The position numbers were made by a program, and so were the translations under genes. From positions 1 through 11,508 of the forward strand of contig PMCA01000025.1 in the NCBI GenBank assembly GCA_003153935.1: 11,508 nucleotides of DNA, given 5' to 3'. Under the pieces are notes generated by a model, which saw nothing but the letters and a program-made list of their open reading frames with translations, made no database searches and was not told the origin of the DNA. The DNA is from Elusimicrobiota bacterium (GTDB lineage: Bacteria; CAYTYR01; UBA6262). Positions 5,712 through 11,508 of this stretch are shown in pieces. Each line of letters starts with the position of its first letter. The stretch's first letter is position 1.

Positions 5712-7882
5712 TTATCCTGGCTCCAGGCTTTCAACTCCCTTAGGAAGTAACCGATACTTGTTAATATCGCTAGCAGCGTTACCAACAATGCGGGGTAGAA
5801 ATAATCGGGCCGGTAAGTGAATATTATTTCGTGCTTCCCTGCCGGCAGATCTATCCCCCTGAACATATAAAAGGCAGGGAAGATACGCGCCGGCCCGCCG
5901 TCAACGCTGGCGCGCCAACCCGAATAAAAAGTATCGGTTAGCACCAGGGTTGAATCAGGCCCGCTCTCCGCCTCGATCGTTACCCGGTTGAGGTCATAGT
6001 GGATAATCCTGGCCGTCGTGCCATAAGATATATGCTCCTGCATCCTGTGCATGGTGCCGGCCAGATCAGCCGTGACCACCTCTTTATTGACCAGGAAAAC
6101 CCTGGGGAAAGCGTTATTATTTTTATAAATTTGCCAAACGTTCTGCTTCACCAGGTCAAAACCCGGGCTGGAAACCGGCCATAAGCTAACTAAATATTTA
6201 ACCCCTAACAAGTCCAGAATATGGCTGGAGGCCGGTCCAGGCTGGAAACTGGTCAGCCAGTAGAAAGAATAAAAATTATTCAAATAAATTGATTCATAGC
6301 CGCGCGCCACAAATTCATGTCCGACCATGGCCATGTTAGGCACGGACTCCCAGAGAGATTGGTCCAGCACTGTGTATTCTACCTGATAATCCCTGGTATC
6401 CTGGGCATTGCCGGTCAGGACTGCATAGGTTTTCGGAGTGAAAGCGTAGCGGTTGTAGGAGAGTGTATCCAGCTGTTGCTTGAAGTCCCCCCTATGTTCT
6501 ACGAATGATAACAGCGCCAGTTTCTGAGTGTTAAAGGTATGGACCGCGCTGCCGCAGAATAAAATAGCGATCAAGCCGGCCTGTCCGTAGCCCTGCCACC
6601 GTGATGGCAGACGGCACAACGCCATCCCCCCTAAAAACAGGGAAAATATGCCAAGGTCTAAAAATATTACCGGCCAGGACAAAAATCCATATCCGGCCAG
6701 CATAAACATTCCTGCCGCCAATAACAATATACCGCTTTTTTTATATTGTTCCTGATACTGGAACCAATGATGCCAGCCGGCGGCCGCCAGTAAAGCCAAA
6801 CCCCAGTTAAAAAGGAAGAAAAATTTGACGGGGTAACGAATAGCTTTTAACCCGGGTAATACCCAGGACAGGGCCCGATAAGCAAAAGTATATTTCCCGA
6901 ACGAAAGCAATAATCCCAGGACCGCCACCGCCAGGATAGCCAGCCAGGTTTTTTTCGTTTTACCGGAAAGCAATCCGCAACCCGCCAGGAAAACACCGCT
7001 GCCGCCGAAAAAAATATTCTTCAACCATTCCTGGTTATCCGCGGCGGCTGGCTGGCTGAACCAGGAACTAAATAGGCTCTTGAGTTGGCCAGGATATAAG
7101 GACCAAAAAGTTTGCGATTCCCAGGTGCTATAAGCTTCTCGGTTGGAATGTTTAAGCAATTGCCAGAAAGGCAGTAATTCGAACAATATAAATAACACCA
7201 CCAGGATCACTGTGGTGCCCAGGATCTTGAAGGTAGCCGCATATCGCCCGGGGCTGGCCAGCAAACCATAGATCAGCAAGACTAATATGGAGAGATACAA
7301 TATTTCCGGCTGGCCTGCGAAAAATTCCAGGGACAAGCAACACGCTGTCAATAATGCCCAGCCCCACCACTTGTCTTTTTGCTCAAGGGCCTTTATAAAG
7401 AACAGGCAAACAAAACTCAGCCAGGCCGAAGCGGCCAGAGTCGTTAGCAGGTTAACCAATGAGCTCATGACCCCGCCAAAACAGTAGAGCACGGACGCCG
7501 CCAGGCAGGCCAATGGCGGTAAGCGGAAGCCGCGTAATAATAAATACAGCCCCAGACCGGCCAGGAAAAAAGGAATAAGGAAAACGATTTTAAAAGCGGC
7601 TTCAAAGGGAAATAAAAAAGTTATCAAGGAAACCGGATACAACATACCGTTCTGGAGGGCTGCCAGGAAAGGTTGCCCGCAGGATATAAACGGGTTCCAG
7701 AACGGGAATGTGCCCCGCTGGAGGCTGGTAGCCGCCAGCTGGTAAGCTGGACGATAATAATGAGATATATCCCGGGAATACAAGGTAGGTTCCGGGAGCA
7801 AAACAGGCGAGAAGAATAATACCAGTAACACCGCCAGCGCCAATAAAGCGCGCAGGTCTCTTATGGTGAGTTTACCGTTCAT
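5708..7882 (-). CDS. YfhO-family GT-C-like membrane protein (second of three)
   Basis: A 724-residue polytopic protein, the shortest of the three paralogues. Helix 1 (about 11-29) leads to Y-S-R-D-I-S-H-Y-Y-R-P (35-45; Asp38 in the catalytic-acid position) and then F-P-F-W-N-P-F. The family motifs N-L-L-T-T-L, G-Q-P-E-I-L and I-R-Y-P-V-K-F are all present. The outer domain carries G-Y-E-S-I-Y-L-N-N, L-G-V-K-Y-L and a Y-S-G-W variant of Y-P-G-W. It ends in A-G-K-H-E-I-I-F-T-Y-R-P and one last helix. It differs from its neighbours in the loop after F-W-N-P (Q-N-G-M-L-Y-P instead of Q-H-A-L-L-Y-P) and in a shorter outer domain, so it may recognise another sugar or acceptor. The ATG comes 2 nt after the preceding stop, with AAGG 7 nt upstream, and translation is probably coupled. 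Confidence 0.83.
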   Translation of the reverse strand: MNGKLTIRDLRALLALAVLLVLFFSPVLLPEPTLYSRDISHYYRPAYQLAATSLQRGTFPFWNPFISCGQPFLAALQNGMLYPVSLITFLFPFEAAFKIVFLIPFFLAGLGLYLLLRGFRLPPLACLAASVLYCFGGVMSSLVNLLTTLAASAWLSFVCLFFIKALEQKDKWWGWALLTACCLSLEFFAGQPEILYLSILVLLIYGLLASPGRYAATFKILGTTVILVVLFILFELLPFWQLLKHSNREAYSTWESQTFWSLYPGQLKSLFSSWFSQPAAADNQEWLKNIFFGGSGVFLAGCGLLSGKTKKTWLAILAVAVLGLLLSFGKYTFAYRALSWVLPGLKAIRYPVKFFFLFNWGLALLAAAGWHHWFQYQEQYKKSGILLLAAGMFMLAGYGFLSWPVIFLDLGIFSLFLGGMALCRLPSRWQGYGQAGLIAILFCGSAVHTFNTQKLALLSFVEHRGDFKQQLDTLSYNRYAFTPKTYAVLTGNAQDTRDYQVEYTVLDQSLWESVPNMAMVGHEFVARGYESIYLNNFYSFYWLTSFQPGPASSHILDLLGVKYLVSLWPVSSPGFDLVKQNVWQIYKNNNAFPRVFLVNKEVVTADLAGTMHRMQEHISYGTTARIIHYDLNRVTIEAESGPDSTLVLTDTFYSGWRASVDGGPARIFPAFYMFRGIDLPAGKHEIIFTYRPDYFYPALLVTLLAILTSIGYFLRELKAWSQDK

Positions 7883-7884
7883 AG

Positions 7885-10218
7885 TTAAACCTTTTTACCA
7901 AAATAAATTATCAGCGCCAAATAGCTTAGTATGCTTATGGCCAAAACCAGGCTGAAATTAGTGGGCCAGTATCGGAATTCAACTTCCCTGGTCCCCGCCG
8001 GCAAGTGAACCGCCCTCAACATATAGTCGGCCCGGTACAGCCGGCCCGGTACCTTATCAATACATACCTGCCAACCGGGATAATAAGTATCAGCCAGCAA
8101 TAACCAGGCCGGAGCGGTAACTTGCGTAAGCAAAGTTAAAGAGTTGGTATTATCCGTGACCTGAGTCACCTGGGTCACCTCCCCTTCACGGTTGCCGGTT
8201 CGTTCGTTATCTGCCCCGGTAGCGGCTCCGTTGATCACCAATTCGCTTAAAGGATCAAAATCTTTTGCCAGGAATCGTTCATCAACCTGCGTCTGGTCCG
8301 GCAGGAAAGATACCTGGTCATAAAAGCGAGCCCGCTTAAGCGGATGTTCATTGCCGTAGGTATCGATATAATCCGCCCTTACTTTGGTAAATTGTTTTAT
8401 TGGTAAGGGATAAAAAGATAACAGATATTTTACTCCCAGCAGGTCCAACACGGGCAGAGATTGCTTCAGGGGATGGGAAGCCAGAAAATTGGTCAAGTGC
8501 TCATTGTTTATCAATTTAATTGATTCATACCCGTCCAAATTGTAGAAATGATAGATATTGCCTAAATTAGGTAACAGTGATTTTTGCCTTTTATAAAATT
8601 CCTCACGGAAATCGATCTCCGGGTATACCGCTATATCTCTTACTACATCCTGCCCGCTCTTAGGACTGAGGTACATCCGCTGACTCCCTAAATTTGCCAT
8701 CATGAACTCGGCGTTACCGGTCGGAAGACGGTACAGATCCGGTTCGACGGTCGGTTCCAAACGGTAACTGCCGTAAAATAAACACAGCAACATTAGCAGG
8801 AGAAATAAAGATTTGAACAACCAGGCCGCAAGGAATCCCCTGTTCCTGGCCCAGAAAAGTACCGCCGCGCTGGTCGTCAGCAAAATAGCGTAAAACAGGT
8901 CATGGAAAAGCTGCGGTACCTTATGGTAGATCAAATATTTCTCAAAAGTCGAGGCCGAGGGTAAATACCGTTTAAGGAAATAAATTACGCTTGGGCTTTT
9001 CTCGGCAGCAAAAAGCCAGTACGCCAGCAGCAGCAGGCCGGCCCAGCCAAACATTAACAGCGGCCGGACTTTGCCGGCATTTCGCCGGGCCAGGGTTTCC
9101 ACCCCCATCGCCACCAGTGGCGCCACCGCGAAGAAAAACAGAGCCAGGTATTTAACCGGATAACGTATCAGGTTAAATCCCGGGAGGTATTGAAAAACAA
9201 AATTCAGCGCTGGAATATGACGCCCAAAAGACAGCAGCAAGCCCGAAATAAGCAGTAAAAGAAAATATTTTTTGGCCGGGTGCGGACTGGTAAAGCCGAA
9301 ACCCAGCAAGAGTATGGGCACTGAACCCAAATATGCGGAACGCAACCAGCCCTGTCCGAACCAGTTGTTCGAACCGGCCATGAAATCAAATGTGAAGCTT
9401 GGCAGCAGGAAATTCAGCGTCTCCAAAGGGTGAAAGGACCAAACCAGTATATTAGCGGTAGTCGTGGTTTCACGTATGGAATTCTTCACCAACTCGATAA
9501 AGGGGATGATCTGGGCGCTGACCAGTATCAAACTGAAAATAAAAGACGCCAGCAGCCACCCGGCCCGGGAGGGGAATAACGTCAGGGCGCGATTACGTAT
9601 GGAGTCATATAACAGATAGGACAGTAATAATAAAAAGCTCAGGAACATTATTTCCGGCTGGCCGCTGAGTAACTGCAATCCCAATACCAGGCTTATTAAC
9701 AGCAGGTATTTCCAATCCCGGCTCTCCAGGGCTCTGTCGTATAGTAATAATAGGAAAGGGAACCAGACCACGGCCGATAAGGTGGTCACCAGGTTAAGCA
9801 TTGATACCAGGTAGCCGCTGAAAACGAAAACCAGCGTGCCCACGGTTACGGAAAAACGCGCTAAACCCAGGCGGCGCAGAAGTAAATACATACCCAGGCC
9901 GGCCAATAAAAAATGTACGATAAAATAATAACTAAAACCGGAATAAAAGGGGAAAAGATAGCATAAGATGCTAGCCGGGTAGAGTAGCGCGTGTTGCAGG
10001 GAAGCAAAGAACGGGTAACCGCTGAACATATATGGGTTCCAGAACGGGAATCGGCCCGACAGCAAACTTTCCGTGGCAAAAAAATGGGCCGGATAGTAAT
10101 ACCGGCCGATGTCCCGGAAACAAAATAATTTACCGCCGAAAATATTATCGTTAAAAAAAACGATCACGCTCAAGAAGATAGCGCCGATAAACAGCAGGTC
10201 CCGCCGATTGATTTTCAT
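7885..10218 (-). CDS. YfhO-family GT-C-like membrane protein (first of three)
   Basis: A 777-residue polytopic protein and the first gene of the middle transcription unit. Helix 1 (about 8-22) precedes C-F-R-D-I-G-R-Y-Y-Y-P (33-43; Asp36 in the GT-C catalytic position), then F-P-F-W-N-P, N-L-V-T-T-L, G-Q-P-E-I-M and I-R-Y-P-V-K-Y. The outer domain has G-Y-E-S-I-K-L-I-N-N, L-G-V-K-Y-L-L and Y-Y-P-G-W, and a final membrane helix precedes the basic C-terminus. Residues 681-688 are V-T-Q-V-T-Q-V-T, with a third L-T-Q-V-T copy shortly after, where the paralogues have an ordinary strand. There is no Shine-Dalgarno site; an extended -10 element ends 6 nt before the ATG, so a leaderless mRNA is likely. 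Function by family: transfer of a lipid-carried sugar outside the membrane. The acceptor is unknown, but pilin genes lie on both sides of the block. Confidence 0.83.
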   Translation of the reverse strand: MKINRRDLLFIGAIFLSVIVFFNDNIFGGKLFCFRDIGRYYYPAHFFATESLLSGRFPFWNPYMFSGYPFFASLQHALLYPASILCYLFPFYSGFSYYFIVHFLLAGLGMYLLLRRLGLARFSVTVGTLVFVFSGYLVSMLNLVTTLSAVVWFPFLLLLYDRALESRDWKYLLLISLVLGLQLLSGQPEIMFLSFLLLLSYLLYDSIRNRALTLFPSRAGWLLASFIFSLILVSAQIIPFIELVKNSIRETTTTANILVWSFHPLETLNFLLPSFTFDFMAGSNNWFGQGWLRSAYLGSVPILLLGFGFTSPHPAKKYFLLLLISGLLLSFGRHIPALNFVFQYLPGFNLIRYPVKYLALFFFAVAPLVAMGVETLARRNAGKVRPLLMFGWAGLLLLAYWLFAAEKSPSVIYFLKRYLPSASTFEKYLIYHKVPQLFHDLFYAILLTTSAAVLFWARNRGFLAAWLFKSLFLLLMLLCLFYGSYRLEPTVEPDLYRLPTGNAEFMMANLGSQRMYLSPKSGQDVVRDIAVYPEIDFREEFYKRQKSLLPNLGNIYHFYNLDGYESIKLINNEHLTNFLASHPLKQSLPVLDLLGVKYLLSFYPLPIKQFTKVRADYIDTYGNEHPLKRARFYDQVSFLPDQTQVDERFLAKDFDPLSELVINGAATGADNERTGNREGEVTQVTQVTDNTNSLTLLTQVTAPAWLLLADTYYPGWQVCIDKVPGRLYRADYMLRAVHLPAGTREVEFRYWPTNFSLVLAISILSYLALIIYFGKKV

Positions 10219-10224
10219 GTCTTA

Positions 10225-10233
10225 ATTATAGCA
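10225..10233 (-). promoter_or_regulatory. Extended -10 promoter, probably leaderless start of the YfhO/GT2 operon
   Basis: In the transcribed sense the element reads TGCTATAAT: a perfect TATAAT hexamer with the TGn extension. TAAGAC separates it from the ATG, which puts the expected start point on the A of the ATG. No -35 hexamer is recognisable; an 8-nt palindrome, TCCGCGGA (10245-10252), lies near that position. The gene has no Shine-Dalgarno site, which agrees with leaderless initiation. The pilin terminator lies just upstream, so this promoter is needed to express the genes below it. Confidence 0.7.
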
Positions 10234-10255
10234 TATTTACCGACTCCGCGGACAT

Positions 10256-10292
10256 AAAAAAAAGAGGGTAGAGATTTCTCTCTACCCTCTTT
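10256..10292 (-). terminator. Rho-independent terminator after the pilin genes
   Basis: A perfect 14-bp stem (arms 10279-10292 and 10261-10274) closes on a GAAA tetraloop in the transcribed sense. A run of T continues from the last stem pairs to 10256. It lies 19 nt after the stop of the last pilin gene and upstream of the promoter of the first YfhO-family gene. It therefore separates a probably highly expressed pilin unit from the glycosyltransferase unit. Confidence 0.92.
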
Positions 10293-10311
10293 AAGTACTG
10301 CGGTAATCAGA

Positions 10312-10809
10312 TTACCACAGGTTATAGCATGTGCCCCAGCTGGTATCGGAAGGAGCGCCTGCAGTTGTGTCTGCAACCTTGTAGTTCGCGCATACACGGC
10401 CAGTCTTGGAATCATAAGCCCAACCGCCACCGCCGGAAATCAAAGCATCGCGAGCAGCTCCGTTATCAGACGGACTCATTGAGCCACTGACAGGATCTTG
10501 AGCTTTACTGCGATAGAACGGGTCGATAGGAATACGTTCCAGGAATGTCTTGCTATCTACGTCAGCAGCGGTCCCCTGCCACAGATCGTCCAGGGTCGTA
10601 GGATAGCTGTTGCTCTTGGAGTTCGCTTTGTAGGTCTCCAGCGAAGCTCTGATGGTACGCAGGTTACCTTTCAGGTTTGATTCTTTGCTTTCCTTGGTGG
10701 CACCGGCAAATCTGGCGATAACGATAGCTGCCAAAATACCTAAGATGACGATAACGATTAACAATTCCACCAGGGTAAAGCCCTTCTTACTTCTTAACTT
10801 ACTAATCAT
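10312..10809 (-). CDS. Type IV pilin, GspG-like (third of three tandem copies)
   Basis: A 165-residue prepilin. The leader M-I-S-K-L-R-S-K-K-G is cut before Phe11, followed by F-T-L-V-E-L (Glu15 at +5) and the classic I-V-I-L-G-I-L-A-A-I helix. The alpha1-C part has N-L-R-T-I-R-A-S-L-E-T-Y, and a GspG-like loop has Y-P-T-T-L-D-D-L-W and L-E-R-I-P-I-D-P-F. The C-terminal G-G-W-A-Y-D, G-R-V-C-A-N-Y and D-T-S-W-G motifs are shared with the neighbouring copies. Cys140 and Cys161 could close a disulfide loop of 20 residues. AAAGGAG lies 9 nt before the ATG. The gap of 39 nt to the upstream pilin holds no convincing promoter, so the gene is probably cotranscribed with that copy and ends at the strong terminator. 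It is a major pilin candidate; a GspG pseudopilin is less likely given the PilV/W/X set. Confidence 0.9.
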   Translation of the reverse strand: MISKLRSKKGFTLVELLIVIVILGILAAIVIARFAGATKESKESNLKGNLRTIRASLETYKANSKSNSYPTTLDDLWQGTAADVDSKTFLERIPIDPFYRSKAQDPVSGSMSPSDNGAARDALISGGGGWAYDSKTGRVCANYKVADTTAGAPSDTSWGTCYNLW

Positions 10810-10848
10810 GATGTATATCTCCTTTCCTTCAAGTGTACAACTTTGGGG

Positions 10849-11349
10849 TTACCAAATGTTGTATTCTGACCCCCAGCTGGTATCCAGCGGGTGGCCACAA
10901 GTCGTATCAGTAGAGTAATAGTTGGCGCAAACGCGACCGGTTATGCTGTCATAAGCCCAGCCGCCGCCCGTACCGCTGATCTTCGCGTCCCTTTGCAGAG
11001 CCGTATCAATCGGGCTAAAATCGGTAGTAGCCAAAAATACGGATTTGCTGCGATAGAACGGGTCGATAGGAATACGTTCCAGGAATGTCTTGCTATCCAC
11101 GTCCGAATTGGTCCCGTTCCAGAGATCATTCAGGGTCGGAGGATAGCTGTTGCTCTTGGAGTTCGCTTTGTAGGTCTCCAGCGAAGCCCTGATGGTACGC
11201 AGGTTGCCCTTCAGGTTTGATTCCTTGCTTTCCTTGGTGGCACCGGCGAACCTGGCAATAACGATGGCTGCCAAAATACCTAAGATGACGATAACGATTA
11301 ATAATTCCACCAGGGTAAAGCCCTTTTTGCTTCTCAGCTTTGCTAACAT
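10849..11349 (-). CDS. Type IV pilin, GspG-like (second of three tandem copies)
   Basis: A 166-residue prepilin. Residues 4-70 are identical to the next copy, including the K-K-G cleavage site, F-T-L-V-E-L with Glu15 at +5, and the Y-P loop. The proteins diverge after about residue 95, in the surface-exposed C-terminal part. Here that part carries S-V-F-L-A-T-T-D-F-S-P and a different end, S-E-Y-N-I-W. Cys141 (G-R-V-C-A-N-Y) and Cys151 (T-T-C-G) leave only nine residues between them, a much smaller possible disulfide loop than in the sister copies. The Shine-Dalgarno GGGAGGTGA, 6 nt before the ATG, is near perfect, and a strong promoter lies upstream. It is probably the best expressed gene in the window and a major pilin candidate. 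Confidence 0.9.
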   Translation of the reverse strand: MLAKLRSKKGFTLVELLIVIVILGILAAIVIARFAGATKESKESNLKGNLRTIRASLETYKANSKSNSYPPTLNDLWNGTNSDVDSKTFLERIPIDPFYRSKSVFLATTDFSPIDTALQRDAKISGTGGGWAYDSITGRVCANYYSTDTTCGHPLDTSWGSEYNIW

Positions 11350-11374
11350 TTGTTTTCACCTCCCTTCCTTTTGA

Positions 11375-11403
11375 ATTCTACTCTTTTACCCTTATTTTGT
11401 CAA
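11375..11403 (-). promoter_or_regulatory. Sigma70-type promoter of the pilin genes
   Basis: In the transcribed sense TTGACA (11398-11403, perfect -35) is followed by a 17-nt spacer and TAGAAT (11375-11380, five of six matches to TATAAT). The expected start is near 11368, just before the strong Shine-Dalgarno at 11356-11364. It lies between two tandem pilin genes and would drive the second and third copies. Confidence 0.8.
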
Positions 11404-11421
11404 CAAAGAAAATAAAAGAGT
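11380..11421 (-). repeat. 9-bp inverted repeat straddling the pilin promoter -35
   Basis: ACTCTTTTA (11413-11421) and its exact reverse complement TAAAAGAGT (11380-11388), both given in the transcribed sense, are separated by 24 nt that contain the -35 hexamer. The inner arm touches the first base of the -10. The layout would suit an operator for a dimeric regulator. The arms are AT-rich, so chance or a weak hairpin at the end of the upstream pilin transcript are alternatives. Confidence 0.4.
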
Positions 11422-11424
11422 TCC

Positions 11425-11508
11425 TTACCATAAACAATAGGCCGCGCCCCAACTGGTGTCGATCGGCGCTCCTGTCGTAGAGTCGGTAGACTTGTAGTCG
11501 GCGCAAAC
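11425..11508 (-). CDS. Type IV pilin, GspG-like, C-terminal fragment (first of three tandem copies, cut by window edge)
   Basis: Only the last 27 codons and the TAA stop are in the window. The peptide begins V-C-A-D-Y and ends G-A-A-Y-C-L-W, with D-T-S-W-G between. It aligns directly with the C-termini of the two complete pilins, so this is a third tandem paralogue and not a broken gene. Its two cysteines are 22 residues apart. The peptide resembles the third copy (T-T-G-A-P-I-D against T-A-G-A-P-S-D) more than the second. The 75-nt gap to the next pilin holds that gene's promoter. Confidence 0.88.
   Translation of the reverse strand, partial: VCADYKSTDSTTGAPIDTSWGAAYCLW

Noticed and set aside
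10810-10825. AAAGGAGATATACATC resembles the T7 gene 10 leader of common expression vectors
   Set aside because: The surrounding sequence is native pilin DNA on both sides with no other vector sequence. A strong Shine-Dalgarno followed by an AT-rich spacer can give this resemblance by chance.
10810-10848. Possible promoter between the second and third pilin genes (TTGTAC, 17 nt, TATACA)
   Set aside because: Both hexamers are poor, and the -10 would overlap the region just after the Shine-Dalgarno site, so a transcript from it would lose that site. Readthrough from the upstream pilin promoter explains expression better.

Overview
All genes I can support lie on the minus strand and read right to left. 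The window is a type IV pilus (T4P) locus with a block of membrane glycosyltransferase-like genes inside it. The organism cannot be fixed from this window. GspG-like pilins, a FimT/PilV/PilW/PilX-type minor pilin set and several YfhO-family proteins fit an environmental bacterium, perhaps of a poorly cultured phylum such as the Omnitrophota or a similar diderm lineage. I hold that placement with low confidence.

Right part (10312-11508): three tandem GspG-like type IV pilin genes, the outermost cut by the window edge. The middle one has a strong sigma70-type promoter (TTGACA, 17 bp, TAGAAT) and a strong Shine-Dalgarno site. The last one is followed by a near-ideal Rho-independent terminator.

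Middle part (2631-10218): a new transcription unit. It starts at an extended -10 box placed so that the first YfhO-family gene is probably read from a leaderless mRNA. Three tandem YfhO-family (GT-C-like) polytopic membrane proteins follow, with gaps of 2 nt or ATGA overlaps. Then comes a GT2 glycosyltransferase of the dolichyl/undecaprenyl-phosphate-sugar synthase type, with a TTG start. A GT2 that charges a lipid carrier plus a YfhO-type GT-C enzyme matches the CsbB/YfhO logic of extracytoplasmic glycosylation. The position between pilin genes suggests the pilus as a target, which is inference.

Left part (1-2583): four minor pilin genes in the order FimT/GspH-like, PilV-like, PilW-like, PilX-like, the same order as fimU-pilV-pilW-pilX-pilY1 in Pseudomonas. 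The PilX-like protein does not end after its pilin domain. It continues into at least four PQQ-type beta-propeller repeats and runs off the window, as if the PilY1-type propeller had been fused onto PilX. A 20-nt near-palindrome flanked by degenerate 8-nt repeats lies between the PilV-like and PilW-like genes.

Taken together: pilin paralogues form the fibre, the minor pilin complex with its propeller forms the probable tip, and the GT2/YfhO block probably decorates a surface polymer or the pilus itself. No stretch above 300 bases lacks a gene.
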